A stretch of 64,000 bases of DNA from Streptomyces resistomycificus. Its GTDB lineage: Bacteria; Actinomycetota; Actinomycetes; Streptomycetales; Streptomycetaceae. Made by a program: the position numbers and the translations under genes. The notes beneath the pieces were generated by a model. It saw only the letters and a list, made by a program, of their open reading frames with translations. It did no database searches and was not told where the DNA came from. The DNA is taken from assembly GCF_001514265.1 (NCBI RefSeq), contig NZ_KQ948991.1, positions 667,539-731,538 on the forward strand. The letters run 5' to 3'. This document shows, in pieces, positions 41,153 through 50,298 of this stretch. How positions within the stretch are numbered: position 1 is the first letter of the stretch; each line of letters opens with the position of its first letter.

Positions 41153-41756
41153 CGCGTACGCCCCCACCCGCGAGCCCGTCCACGAGCAGAGCGTCGACGG
41201 CTTCGGCACCGTCCGCCTCCTGCCCCTCGACGCACAGGCCGACGCCGACGTGGTCCACGCGTGGGTGAGCGAGGAAAGGGCGTCCTTCTGGGGCATGAAC
41301 GGTCTGAGCAGGGATCAGGTCGCCGAGATCTACGCCCACATGGACACCCTCGACACCCACCACGCCTACCTGGTGGTGAAGGACGGCGAACCGGTCGCGC
41401 TGCTGCAGACCTACGAGCCGGAGGCCGACCGCGTCAGCGAGTGCTACGAGGTACGGCCCGGCGACATCGGCGTCCACCTGCTGCTGGCCCCGGCCGGGCC
41501 GGGCGGCGCCAGCACCGGCTGGTCCTCGGCGCTGCTGGGCGCCGTCGCCTCGTACGTGCTGCTGGGCCTGGGCCGCAGCCGGGTCGTGGTCGACCCCGAC
41601 GTGCGCAACGAGAAGGCGGTGGCGCGTTTCCTGAAGCAGGGCTTCGAGGCGGGCCCGGTCGTCGTCCTGCCGGAGATCGACCTCCCGGACGTGTACCTGC
41701 CGGAGAAGCGCGCCCAACTCGCCTTCCTGGACCGGGAGGTAGCCTTCCCGGCATGA
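41145..41756 (+). CDS. IucB/RhbD/DesC-type siderophore acyltransferase
   Basis: 203 residues. GNAT of the hydroxamate-forming class: WVSEERASFWGMNGLSRDQVAEIYAHMDTLDTHHAYLVVKDGEPVALLQTYEP, then VRPGDIGVHLLLAP and DPDVRNEKAVARFLKQGFEAG. Relatives acylate N-hydroxy-lysine or N-hydroxy-cadaverine. ATG 41145 overlaps the amidase stop by 8 bp. No desA, desB or desD gene lies in the window, so it is either an accessory copy or part of a dispersed pathway. Confidence 0.87.
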   Translation: MSDAYAPTREPVHEQSVDGFGTVRLLPLDAQADADVVHAWVSEERASFWGMNGLSRDQVAEIYAHMDTLDTHHAYLVVKDGEPVALLQTYEPEADRVSECYEVRPGDIGVHLLLAPAGPGGASTGWSSALLGAVASYVLLGLGRSRVVVDPDVRNEKAVARFLKQGFEAGPVVVLPEIDLPDVYLPEKRAQLAFLDREVAFPA

Positions 41757-42226
41757 CACCGGACGACCTCGTCGCCCACTACGGCCTGGAGCCCCTCCCC
41801 CGCGAGGGCGGGCTGTTCCGACGGACCTGGGCGGGACCGGAGCTGCCTGACGGCCGCCCTCAGGGCTCGGCGATAGTCGCCCTGCTGACCGCGGACGACT
41901 TCTCGGCCCTGCACCGACTGCCCACCGACGAGATCTGGCACTTCTACCTGGGTTCGCCGCTGGAACTCCTGCTCCTGGCCCCGGACGGCACGTCGTCCGT
42001 CTCCGTCCTGGGCCCGGACGTGCTCGGCGGCCAGCACCCCCAGCTCACCGTCCCCGGTGGCACCTGGATGGGCGGGCGGGTGGCGGCGGGCGGGGACTGG
42101 ACCTTCTTCGGCTGCACGATGGCCCCCGGATTCACCTTCGAGGACTACGAGCACGGCGACCTGGCACAGCTCACGGCGCGTTACCCGGCACGGGCCGACC
42201 GGATCGCGCGACTGTGCCGTCCATGA
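41753..42226 (+). CDS. Cupin_5 (DUF985) family protein
   Basis: 157 residues: single cupin barrel (IWHFYLGSPLELLLLAPDGT, TVPGGTWMGGRV, GDWTFFGCTMAPGFTFEDYEHGD). Starts in an ATGA overlap with the acetyltransferase and ends in an ATGA overlap with the SDR gene, so it is part of the iron-box operon by position. Function unknown; sugar-epimerase-like folds share this shape. Confidence 0.85.
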   Translation: MTPDDLVAHYGLEPLPREGGLFRRTWAGPELPDGRPQGSAIVALLTADDFSALHRLPTDEIWHFYLGSPLELLLLAPDGTSSVSVLGPDVLGGQHPQLTVPGGTWMGGRVAAGGDWTFFGCTMAPGFTFEDYEHGDLAQLTARYPARADRIARLCRP

Positions 42227-42984
42227 GACTCCTCGAAGGACACGTGGCGCTGGTCACCGGCGCGGGCGGCGGCATCGGACGGGGCATCGCCCTGCGGTTC
42301 GCCGAGGAGGGCGCGGCGGTGGCCCTGCACTGTCGTACGGCGTTCGAGGCGGCGAGCGAAGTGGCCTCCCGCATCCTGGGCCTGGGCGGGCGGGCCGTCG
42401 TCCTGCGCGCGGATCTCGCCGACGAGGACGCGTGCCGGCGGCTGGTCCAGGAGGCTGCCGAGTGGGGTGCGGGCAGGCTGTCGGCGCTGGTCAACAACGC
42501 GGGCGTACAGCCCACCCAGGCCCTGCCCGGGATGACCGCGGGGGAATGGCGGGCGGTGGTGGACACCAACCTGTCGAGCGTCTTCGCGTGCACCCAGGCG
42601 GCCGCCGAGGTCATGCGGCAACAGGGCGAGGGCAGCGTGACGCACATCGCGTCGATCGAGGCGGGCCACCCGGCCGTCGACCACGCCCACTACGCGGCCT
42701 CCAAGGCGGCCGTGGTGGCACACGCGCGGGCGGCGGCCCTCGAGTACGGCCCGCACGGCATCCGAATCAACACGGTCTCGCCCGGGCTGATCGACCGCGA
42801 AGGGCTGGCCCGGGCCTGGCCGGAGGGCGTGCGGCGATGGGAGCGGGCGGCACCCCTCGGCCGGCTGGGTCGCCCTCAGGACGTCGGAGACGCCTGCGTG
42901 TTCCTGGCGTCGCCGCTCGCGTCCTGGATCACCGGGCAGGACCTGGTGGTGGACGGAGGGGTGAGCGCCCGGCCGACGTGGTGA
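42223..42984 (+). CDS. Short-chain dehydrogenase/reductase
   Basis: 253 residues. TGAGGGIGRGIA (nucleotide binding), NNAG, catalytic Ser in IASIEAGH, and YAASK are all present; the C-terminal WITGQDLVVDGG is classical. The substrate is unknown. ATG 42223 lies in an ATGA overlap with the cupin gene; it is the last member of the coupled run that starts at the iron box. Confidence 0.9.
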   Translation: MRLLEGHVALVTGAGGGIGRGIALRFAEEGAAVALHCRTAFEAASEVASRILGLGGRAVVLRADLADEDACRRLVQEAAEWGAGRLSALVNNAGVQPTQALPGMTAGEWRAVVDTNLSSVFACTQAAAEVMRQQGEGSVTHIASIEAGHPAVDHAHYAASKAAVVAHARAAALEYGPHGIRINTVSPGLIDREGLARAWPEGVRRWERAAPLGRLGRPQDVGDACVFLASPLASWITGQDLVVDGGVSARPTW

Positions 42985-43067
42985 ACGCGAGGGACCCGCG
43001 GTGAGCGCCGGCGCCCCCGTATCCGTACCTTTCCGGAAGGCGGCAAGTCCACAGACGGAGATTCGAC

Positions 43068-45071
43068 GTGGAGCGTGACGGTGAGCGCAGGTCAGGTCCC
43101 GGGGCAGGTCTCAGGCCAGCCCGCCGGCCAGTCCGCCGGCCAGGACCCGGGTCGGCTCGCGGGTCCGGTCCCGGAGCAGAAGACCGACGACGCAGGGGAC
43201 TTCGCCGGCTGGTGCTGCTGGGCACCGTGCTGGTCCTGCTCCTCCTCGGCAGCGCGGGCCCCGCGTCGGCCCACGCAGCCCTCCGCGACACCGACCCCGC
43301 CGACGGAACCGTCCTCAAGTCGGCCCCCCGCCACCTCACCCTCACCTTCACCGAGTCCGTAGGCCTGCTCGAGGACTCCTTCCGCGTCCTGGACCCCGAC
43401 AACCACCGCCTGCGCGTGAGTCCGGCCCGGCACGCGCCGGAGGGTTCCGACACGGCCCGGGTCACGCTGCCCGCGAAGCTCGCCGAGGGCACGTACGTGG
43501 TGGCCTGGCGGGTGGTGTCGGCCGACAGCCACCCGGTCTCGGGCGCGTTCACCTTCTCGGTGGGCAAGGCCACGATCACCGCGGCGACCACGGACACGGG
43601 CCCGGTCGAGGACCCGGCGACGGAGAGCCTCTACAACATCGCCCGCTATCTGGCGTACCTGGCCGTGGCGTTGCTGATCGGCTCGGCGGTCTTCCTGACG
43701 GTCTGCCGCCCCCCGGACGCCGCCCCCCTGCGCAGGCTCCTGCGGGCGGGCTGGTTGACCCTGCTCGGCGCCACGCTCGCCCTGCTGGTGCTGCGCGCAC
43801 CCTACGAGTCCGGCGCGGGCCCCGCGGCGGCCCTCGACCCCTCGGCCCTCACCCGCACCCTGACCACCCGCCCGGGCCTGGTCCTGCTGGCCCGGCTGGC
43901 GCTGCTCGTGCCGGCGGCCGTCCTCCTCGTACGGCTGCCGCGGCGCGAGCGGCCGTCACGGACCTGGCTCGCCGCGGGCGCCGCCCTGAGCGCCGGCCTC
44001 GCGGTGACCTGGGCCGCCGGTGAGCACGCCTCGGCCGGCATCCAGGTGCCGGTGGCGATGACGTCGTCGGTCCTGCACGTGCTGGCGACGGCGGTGTGGC
44101 TGGGCGGTCTGACGGCGCTGCTGACCTCGCTGTACAGGTCGACGTCGGCATTCCCGCCCGCGGTGGTCGCCCGCTTCTCCCGGCTGGCCTTCTGGTCGGT
44201 GGTCGTCCTGGTCGTCACCGGCGTCTACCAGTCCTGGCGGGGCCTCGGCTCCTGGAGCGCGTTCAGCGACACCACGTACGGCCGTCTCCTGGTCGTCAAA
44301 CTCCTCGCGGTGGCACTGCTGCTGGCGGCGGCGGGCCTCTCCCGGCGCTGGACGGCACGGCTGGTGAGGGCGGAGACCGAGACGGTCGCGGAGGAACGGC
44401 AAGTGGAGGAACGGCAAGCGGAGGAACGGCAAGCGGAGGAACGGCAAAGGGAACGGGAGCGGGTGGCGGAGCCGGTGGGTGGTCCACGTCCGCCGGCGGC
44501 GCCCGCGGAGCCCGACGTCCCTCCCGCGGGACCCGACGTCCCTCCCGCGGGACCCGACGCCCCTCCCGTCGCGGCCCAGGACCCCCACCGCTCCGCCCTG
44601 CGGCGCTCGGTCCTGGCCGAAGTCGGCGTGGGAGTGGCGGTGTTGGTGATCACGACCGTGCTCACCGGCACCCTCCCGGGCCGGGCCGCCGCCGAGGCCG
44701 CCGAGTCGGCCGCCACGTCCGGTCTGGCGGTCGCGTCCGTCACCACCATCCCCTTCGACGTCGGCACCCCCGGCGGCCGCGGCAAGGTACAGATCACCCT
44801 CGACCCGGGCCGCACCGGCGACAACGCCGTGGAAGCCGTGGTCTACGGCCCCGACAACGGCATCTCCACGGTTCCCGAACTGCGCCTCTCCTTCACGCTC
44901 CCCGCCCAGGACATCGGCCCCATCGACGCCGAACTCACCGACCGGGGCGGCTACTGGGCCACCGGCGCCCTCAACCTCCCCCTCGCCGGCGACTGGCGCA
45001 TGAAGGCCACGGTCCGGGTCTCGGAGATCGACCAGGTGAGCGAGACGAAGACGGTCCGGATCACGGGCTAG
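43068..45071 (+). CDS. CopC-CopD copper-handling membrane protein (YcnJ-like)
   Basis: 667 residues. A signal-like helix ends in SAHAALRDTDPADG, where the His after cleavage is the usual CopC copper ligand; the CopC beta-barrel follows (HPVSGAFTFSVG). Eight TM helices of the CopD type occupy residues about 195-430 (VLHVLATAVWLGGLTALL). A repeated EERQAEERQ and PDVPPAGPDVPPAG linker leads to another TM helix and an extracytoplasmic YtkA-like C-terminal domain. It probably takes up or buffers copper. GTG 43068. Its stop shares CTAG with the convergent DUF72 gene. Confidence 0.88.
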   Translation: MERDGERRSGPGAGLRPARRPVRRPGPGSARGSGPGAEDRRRRGLRRLVLLGTVLVLLLLGSAGPASAHAALRDTDPADGTVLKSAPRHLTLTFTESVGLLEDSFRVLDPDNHRLRVSPARHAPEGSDTARVTLPAKLAEGTYVVAWRVVSADSHPVSGAFTFSVGKATITAATTDTGPVEDPATESLYNIARYLAYLAVALLIGSAVFLTVCRPPDAAPLRRLLRAGWLTLLGATLALLVLRAPYESGAGPAAALDPSALTRTLTTRPGLVLLARLALLVPAAVLLVRLPRRERPSRTWLAAGAALSAGLAVTWAAGEHASAGIQVPVAMTSSVLHVLATAVWLGGLTALLTSLYRSTSAFPPAVVARFSRLAFWSVVVLVVTGVYQSWRGLGSWSAFSDTTYGRLLVVKLLAVALLLAAAGLSRRWTARLVRAETETVAEERQVEERQAEERQAEERQRERERVAEPVGGPRPPAAPAEPDVPPAGPDVPPAGPDAPPVAAQDPHRSALRRSVLAEVGVGVAVLVITTVLTGTLPGRAAAEAAESAATSGLAVASVTTIPFDVGTPGGRGKVQITLDPGRTGDNAVEAVVYGPDNGISTVPELRLSFTLPAQDIGPIDAELTDRGGYWATGALNLPLAGDWRMKATVRVSEIDQVSETKTVRITG

Positions 45072-45982
45072 GTGCCGGGCCGGCCGGCGTCCTGACGGTC
45101 CTGACGGTCATGACGGCCAGGACGGTCAGGACGGCCAGGACGGTCGAGCAGGGCGTCCATGGTCTCGGCGGCGCTTACGGCGGAGTCGGCGCAGCAGTTG
45201 TTGAAGAGGACGTGCACCTGGTCCACCCGCTCGGCGAGGGCACGCAACCGCGGCGCCCACTCCGCGAGTTCGGCACGGGAGTAGTGGTACCGGAAGCGGT
45301 CCTCCTTGCTGCCGGTGCCCCAGGCGGCACTGCGTCCGTGGAACCGCACGACGGACAGGTGCGGCGAGGTCATCGGCGTGACCGGCGGGATGGAGGAGGG
45401 CAGCGTCCGGATCATGTCGACACCGACGGCGGCGAAGCCGAGGCGGGTGAGCAGCGCCCGGGTCGTCTCCGCCCTGTCCTCCCGCCACCACGCCGGATGC
45501 CGGAACTCCACGGCGACGGGCCATCCGGCCGTCCGCACCGCGCACTCCTCCAGGGAGGCCTCGGACCGCGCCCCGGGCCGGAACCACGGCGGAAACTGGA
45601 ACAGCACGGTCCCCAGCCGCCCGGCCGCCCGCAACGGCTGGATCCCGGCGGTGAACCGCGCCCACACCTCGTCGAGCACGGCCCGGTCCCCGGCGTCGGC
45701 GGGTAACCCGTGGGGCAGGGCGGCGGCCCTGGTCGGATGGCCGGTGAGGAGGGAGAAGGCCTTCACGTCGAACAGGAACCCGTCCGGCGTCCGCTCCACC
45801 CACATCCGGCTGTTCCGCTCACTCGGCAGCGCGTAGTAGCCGGAGTCGACCTCCACCACGGGAAACCGCTCGGCGTAGTACCGCAGCCGCCCCTCGGCGT
45901 CCCGCCGCCCCGACGGATACCAGCCGCTGCCGACCAGGGCCCGATCCGTCCACGAACACGTCCCGACGAGGATGTCACCCAT
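45068..45982 (-). CDS. DUF72 (YecE-like) TIM-barrel protein
   Basis: 304 residues: LVGTCSWTDRALVGSGWYP, YYAERFPVVEVDSGYYALPSERNSRMW, VAVEFRHPAWW and HVLFNNCCADSAVSAAETM are family signatures. Function unknown. The C-terminal 25 residues (RPGRPDRPGRHDRQDRQDAG) come from a tandem GACGGTC/CAGGACGG DNA repeat at about 45090-45160. The stop overlaps that of the CopC-CopD gene by the palindrome CTAG. Confidence 0.88.
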   Translation of the reverse strand: MGDILVGTCSWTDRALVGSGWYPSGRRDAEGRLRYYAERFPVVEVDSGYYALPSERNSRMWVERTPDGFLFDVKAFSLLTGHPTRAAALPHGLPADAGDRAVLDEVWARFTAGIQPLRAAGRLGTVLFQFPPWFRPGARSEASLEECAVRTAGWPVAVEFRHPAWWREDRAETTRALLTRLGFAAVGVDMIRTLPSSIPPVTPMTSPHLSVVRFHGRSAAWGTGSKEDRFRYHYSRAELAEWAPRLRALAERVDQVHVLFNNCCADSAVSAAETMDALLDRPGRPDRPGRHDRQDRQDAGRPGT

Positions 45983-46070
45983 GGGGGAGCGGTTACCCGG
46001 CCATCAGCGGGATGCGCACCGCGTGCAGGAGACTGTAGGGACAGGCGCTGACCCGGGAAGGACCAACCGC

Positions 46071-46361
46071 ATGATCATCTTCGGCACCAAGGGGTACCTC
46101 TACCAGCTCGCGATACTGACGCTGGTGTGCGGTCAGTGCGGAAATCCCGCCGCGCACACCCTCAGGAAGCGCGTCACGAAGTTCACGCTGTTCTTCGTGC
46201 CGCTGTTCCCGGTATCGACGAAGTACGCGACGCAGTGCACCTTCTGCGGCGCCGAGCAGAAGGTGACCAAGGAGCAGGCGGACCAGCTGGTGGCCCAGGG
46301 CGCGGCCGGCCACGGCGGTCAGCCGTACGGCCAGCCGCAGCAGCAGCCGTACCAGCACTGA
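46071..46361 (+). CDS. Zinc-ribbon small protein
   Basis: 96 residues. Zinc-ribbon pairs CGQCGN and CTFCGAEQ flank a hydrophobic segment (FTLFFVPLFPV), followed by a Gln/Gly/Pro-rich tail (GGQPYGQPQQQPYQH). ATG 46071 with GGAAGGA. Resembles small streptomycete zinc_ribbon proteins, function unknown. Confidence 0.8.
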   Translation: MIIFGTKGYLYQLAILTLVCGQCGNPAAHTLRKRVTKFTLFFVPLFPVSTKYATQCTFCGAEQKVTKEQADQLVAQGAAGHGGQPYGQPQQQPYQH

Positions 46362-46402
46362 CGCGGACCGGGACCCGCGCGGCCCTCTCCGGCCGCGCGC
46401 GG

Positions 46403-47374
46403 TCAGCCGAGGCAGATGACGAGCAGGCAGAGCTGCGACGGCGAGGTCGCGGCAGGGTCGGTGCTCGTCTCCGACGTGCCGGTCCCGGTGCTGGTCCCCG
46501 TCCCCGTGCCCGTGCCCGTGCCCGTGCTCGAGTCCGAGCCGGTGCCGTCGGTGGCGGCGGGCGCGGGCGTCTGGGCGGGGGTCGTGGCCGTCGTGTTCGC
46601 GGTGCCTGAGCCGCCCGTGCTGCCTGAGTTGCCCGTGCTGTCGGACAGCGTCCCGCCGGAGGACTGAGCGGTGGACTGCTGCCGAGAGGCCGACATCGTC
46701 TCCGCGTGAGGCGCGGCCGCGGCGCCCGACCCGGATTCCGGCCGCGCGTCGCGGAAGGAGTCGGTGGCGTACCGCCCGCTCCGCTGGTCGGCCGTGCGTG
46801 ACTTCGCGGACGGCGTGGCCGAGGAGCGGTGTACGTCGGGCTGGGTCGACGTCGGCCGGGACTCCAGCGCCGTCTGCTCCTCGACGGCACCCATACCCGG
46901 GTCCTTCGGTGCCGTGGCCGCCTGCGTACGGTCACCGGACTGCCGGTCCATCGAGGCCAGGGTCAGTCCGCCACCGACGAGCGCGACGGCGGTCGCGACC
47001 ACGGCCCGGCGCTGGTTCTTCTTCCAACGGGCCCGCTGCCGACGCCGCGCCGCCCGCCCCTGCGGCGCACTCGGCACGCCCTCGACGTCAACGGACGGGT
47101 CGCTCTCCGGGCCCTCCTCGAAGCCGGCCTCGGCGGCTGCCTCGCCCACCTCGCCCACCTCGCCCGCGCCGAAGGGGTCCTCCCGCCACATGTCCCAGGC
47201 CGCGGGCCCGGACGTGGCCGCCGATCCGATCGTGGTCGCGGCGGCCGGGCGGGCCGGGATCGCGACGACGTGGCCGGCGGAGGTGGCAGGGGCGATGTCG
47301 GGGGCGTAGGCACCACAGCCCGGGCACACCAGGGCGCCGTTGAGATGCCGGCGACACGAGGAGCAGTAGTCCAT
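46403..47374 (-). CDS. Zinc-ribbon membrane-anchored Ser/Thr-rich protein (SCO2400-like)
   Basis: 323 residues from ATG 47374 (GGAAGA upstream). N-terminal CSSCRRHLNGALVCPGCG ribbon, an Arg-rich stretch and one TM helix (AVVATAVALVGGGLTLA). A long Ser/Thr/Gly-rich outer region (GTGTGTGTGTSTGTGTS) follows, ending in the conserved LCLLVICLG. I recall this N- and C-terminal pair from a Streptomyces family named after SCO2400. Role unknown. Confidence 0.75.
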   Translation of the reverse strand: MDYCSSCRRHLNGALVCPGCGAYAPDIAPATSAGHVVAIPARPAAATTIGSAATSGPAAWDMWREDPFGAGEVGEVGEAAAEAGFEEGPESDPSVDVEGVPSAPQGRAARRRQRARWKKNQRRAVVATAVALVGGGLTLASMDRQSGDRTQAATAPKDPGMGAVEEQTALESRPTSTQPDVHRSSATPSAKSRTADQRSGRYATDSFRDARPESGSGAAAAPHAETMSASRQQSTAQSSGGTLSDSTGNSGSTGGSGTANTTATTPAQTPAPAATDGTGSDSSTGTGTGTGTGTSTGTGTSETSTDPAATSPSQLCLLVICLG

Positions 47375-47730
47375 CAACGGTCTTCCTGACTTGATGCCGT
47401 CGCCCGGTCCGGCCACGGCCCGGTCACGTTCGTACGTGGAATCGAGCGCGCAGTAACACTAACGACGCTTTCGAAAGGCCATGTGCAGCCTGTGTGAGGC
47501 TCGTGCGGGGATTCGCGAGTGCCGCACGGCCGGTCCGGCGGGAGATCTGCAGAACTTGTGCCCGGATTATGGATGTTCGGGGCATGTGTAACGCGGCGAC
47601 GGACGCGTGACGCAGACATAGACGGCACGGAGGATTTCCGTCGCCGACTCCGTAGCCGACAGCGCAGCGGAATTCCGCTTCCCGGCCTCCGAGGTCTCAC
47701 AGAAGTACGACATCGACAAGGACCAGACCC
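47375..47730. other. Divergent intergenic region
   Basis: About 350 bp between the SCO2400-like gene and the 55-residue gene. It should hold promoters in both directions; I see no gene and no clear operator. Confidence 0.4.
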
Positions 47731-47898
47731 ATGACACCCAGCCCGTCCGAGAACGACCAGCTCCCCGTCTACGACGACTTGGTCCGCGAACTAGGCGACG
47801 TCGTGACGGAAGCCCGCGAGGTGGCCGAAGAGGCCCTGCACCAGACGACCCAGGCCCTGAACTGGCACGCCCCCGCCCACCCGGGGTCTTCGTCCTGA
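47731..47898 (+). CDS. Small acidic helical protein
   Basis: 55 residues from ATG 47731: MTPSPSENDQLPVYDDLVRE, then LGDVVTEAREVAEEALHQTTQALNW. It looks like a helical dimer. Similar short proteins occur in many streptomycetes, function unknown. Confidence 0.6.
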   Translation: MTPSPSENDQLPVYDDLVRELGDVVTEAREVAEEALHQTTQALNWHAPAHPGSSS

Positions 47899-48299
47899 GC
47901 GCGGGTCGCCCTCACCGCGGCGCAGGCTCGGCGCCCCGGCCCTCGGAGGCGACGTCGCGCTTCGACGCGGAGCGGCGGCCGGCAGGGGGCGGCCCGCGCC
48001 CCGGGTTGCCCGTGGTCGACGGGAACCCGCCTTCGAACCCGGCTTCCGGTGTGGATCATGCCCATTGAAGATCAATAACGGCGGCGAATCCTATTTCCGG
48101 CTCAAGGAGATTAGAGAAGACAAACCGCTCGACTCATAACGTGCGGGGGGTGGCGTCGATGACATTAATGAAGAAACGCTCTCCTCAGCATTTTCGTCAC
48201 TCATTCGCCGCGCATCCGGAGGAGTGGAGGCGGCGTTAGCGGTATATGACGAAAGCAAGGCCCAATGACTTGCCCCATCGCGACACGGGGAAGGATAAA
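47899..48299. other. 400-bp gap, partly AT-rich
   Basis: The right half (about 48060-48320) has noticeably lower GC than its surroundings and no supported gene. It marks the left border of a patch with element-like genes. Confidence 0.4.
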
Positions 48300-48530
48300 A
48301 TGCCTGCGAACCGTGATGTGACAGTGCGGAAATACACTCACGTGCCCGGCCTGGCACACTCCGCGCTCGAGCCGCGTGGCATCTTGGACGGGGACGGCGC
48401 CCGGGTCGAACTCCAGGTGACCGAGTCCCTGCTCCGCCAGTTTCTCACGGAGCTGGAAGCAGCCCAGCAGGAACTCAATCAGCGGTGGAACGGTCAAAAA
48501 ATGTCCGGCTGTCACGCGGACCGCGCGTGA
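48300..48530 (+). CDS. Small unknown protein
   Basis: 76 residues from ATG 48300, with AAGGA 6 bases before. It has the segment ARVELQVTESLLRQFLTELEAAQQELNQRW, probably a helix. Located 15 bp before a DUF2637-like gene, likely in one transcript. Not recognised. Confidence 0.6.
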   Translation: MPANRDVTVRKYTHVPGLAHSALEPRGILDGDGARVELQVTESLLRQFLTELEAAQQELNQRWNGQKMSGCHADRA

Positions 48531-48545
48531 CGGGGGCGGATATCC

Positions 48546-49307
48546 ATGAATCACGACTATCTGGATCCCTCCTTCGCGCGGCGTGAATGGAATTCCGACA
48601 CGACCTCGTACGGGTCGGGTACCGACTGGCGCGGCAGCCCTGTCGACGCCCTTCACCCAGGGGTTCCCGACACGGGTTGGGACCCGGTCGAGGAACTCGC
48701 CTACCTCCTCCAGGAGGCCGCTTCGGCGGACCAGGCGGCGGCCGTGGTGCCGCCCCCTCGCAGCGAGCCACCATCCGGCGCTGATTTCTCCGACCCTATG
48801 GAGAACCTGGCGCAGATCACCGCTCAGCTACCGCCCATTCGACGCTCTTCCACCGGACACCGGAGGGTTCGAGCCGGAAAACTCCGACTCAAGTGGTTGC
48901 AGACCGGCAGCTTCGTGATCGTCGCATTCGTGGCCGTCATCGTGGCGATGGTCAGCGTGTTCGGCGGAATCGTGGCATACGGGCCGCTGCAGAACATCTC
49001 GCCCGGTACGGAGAGCGGGATGATCCATCAGTGGCCTCTTCTCGTGTACGGCCCCTGGATGGTGGCGTCTCTCTCCATCCTCCGAACTGCCTTACACCGG
49101 CGCCGAGCTCTGCACTCATGGTTCATCGTTCTACTGTTTTCCTCCGTCGCCATCGTGCTGTGCGTCGCGCAGGCCGACCGGACCGTCACCGGAATCGCCG
49201 GAGCCGCCCTGCCCGCCCTCGCCTCTCTGGCCTGCTTCCAGCAACTCGTCCGACAAATCACACTGACTCTGCCGCCAAGGCAGGCGTCGCCACGTCATCG
49301 TCAATAG
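48546..49307 (+). CDS. DUF2637-like membrane protein
   Basis: 253 residues. Soluble N-terminal 115 residues, then four TM segments (WLQTGSFVIVAFVAVIVAMVSVFGGIVAYG, WPLLVYGPWMVASLSIL, WFIVLLFSSVAIVLCVAQ, GAALPALASLACFQQL), the pattern of DUF2637 proteins of AICEs and plasmids. It lies outside AICE-2, about 1 kb left of the tRNA remnant, which hints at an older element. ATG 48546 follows GGGGGCGGA. Confidence 0.7.
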   Translation: MNHDYLDPSFARREWNSDTTSYGSGTDWRGSPVDALHPGVPDTGWDPVEELAYLLQEAASADQAAAVVPPPRSEPPSGADFSDPMENLAQITAQLPPIRRSSTGHRRVRAGKLRLKWLQTGSFVIVAFVAVIVAMVSVFGGIVAYGPLQNISPGTESGMIHQWPLLVYGPWMVASLSILRTALHRRRALHSWFIVLLFSSVAIVLCVAQADRTVTGIAGAALPALASLACFQQLVRQITLTLPPRQASPRHRQ

Positions 49308-49461
49308 CGATCGCCCGGCCGGGGGACCGGGCCACGCGCGGCACAGAAAGGGCACGGAGCGGCTCCTTCGGGATGCGGGCGTACGAGACGGCCGCGCAGG
49401 CGGTGGAGATGCGCCGATTCCCGCGTGACGGGCCGTCCCGGCCCGCGATAGAACCCGATGT

Positions 49462-50031
49462 GTGACCGTCTTCTACTGCGCCAAGTGCGGGACCGCGCTC
49501 ACCGGAGATCTGCCGGCCCTGCCCAGCGTCCCGGACATCGACGATCCGGACGCCGGCAGGGACGAGAAGACCGGCCAGGCCCGCTCCACCGTCCCGCGCG
49601 GCCATTACGCCATTGACCCCGACCCGTGGGGCGCGCCTTTCGTCCCCGCCCCCGCACCCCGCCAGCCTGCACGTGCCAGTGGCCGCGAGCTGCTGCGATC
49701 CGCGTCCGGGGCCACGGACTCCGCCGGCCCGCGCAACAGCGCCGTCCTCCACCCCGACGACGTCATGCCCCGGCTCACCCCCTTCACCTGCGGTGACAAC
49801 TGGACCGGATGCTGCGGGCCCACCGGCGCGCACGGACCCAACCTGGCCTGCACCTGTGGCTCACGCTTGGCCACCTGGGCCGCCGACTGCCTGGGCCCCA
49901 ACGAACTCCACCTCGACCCCGTCCGCGTCTACGCCTGGCCTCAGAGCGAGGCCACCGAAGCCGCCCAACGTCCGATCGGCGTGCCCGAGGAACTGTCGCG
50001 CCCGGTCGAGGAATCCAGGAAGAGGGAGTGA
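49462..50031 (+). CDS. Cys-rich unknown protein
   Basis: 189 residues. FYCAKCGTALTGDLP at the N-terminus, and later TCGDNWTGCCGPTGAHGPNLACTCGSRLATWAADCLG, giving many potential zinc ligands. The C-terminal part DPVRVYAW is conserved-looking. GTG 49462. Function unknown. It ends 212 bp before the tRNA terminator. Confidence 0.65.
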   Translation: MTVFYCAKCGTALTGDLPALPSVPDIDDPDAGRDEKTGQARSTVPRGHYAIDPDPWGAPFVPAPAPRQPARASGRELLRSASGATDSAGPRNSAVLHPDDVMPRLTPFTCGDNWTGCCGPTGAHGPNLACTCGSRLATWAADCLGPNELHLDPVRVYAWPQSEATEAAQRPIGVPEELSRPVEESRKRE

Positions 50032-50243
50032 ACCATCACGGTGTACGCCTCAACGAGGACAAGCCTTCGAGGTCAGGGCCGAGGTGTGGGTGAGGATCGG
50101 TGGCCAGCTTCGTGCCTGGAACCGGGACCGCAGCGAGCGGAACGAGACGAGACGGCGCCGGATGTGCTCGCTCTGCTCCGGGATGACGAACTGCGCGAGG
50201 CCATGCCTGCGTCAGCAACCAAAACCGCAACCACGACGAACGA

Positions 50244-50277
50244 CGAAGGGCCCCACCGCAAGCGGTGGGGCCCTTCG
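50244..50277. terminator. Original terminator of tRNA-Ser(GGA)
   Basis: Perfect 16-bp stem CGAAGGGCCCCACCGC with its complement and a 2-base loop. A near-identical hairpin stands at 63925-63958 inside the right end of AICE-2. Confidence 0.85.
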
Positions 50278-50298
50278 ACATCGTGCCCGGTGAGGCAC

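Noticed and set aside
38984..41296. A 770-codon minus-strand open frame
   Set aside because: Antisense to the penicillin-acylase gene, which has a complete set of family motifs.
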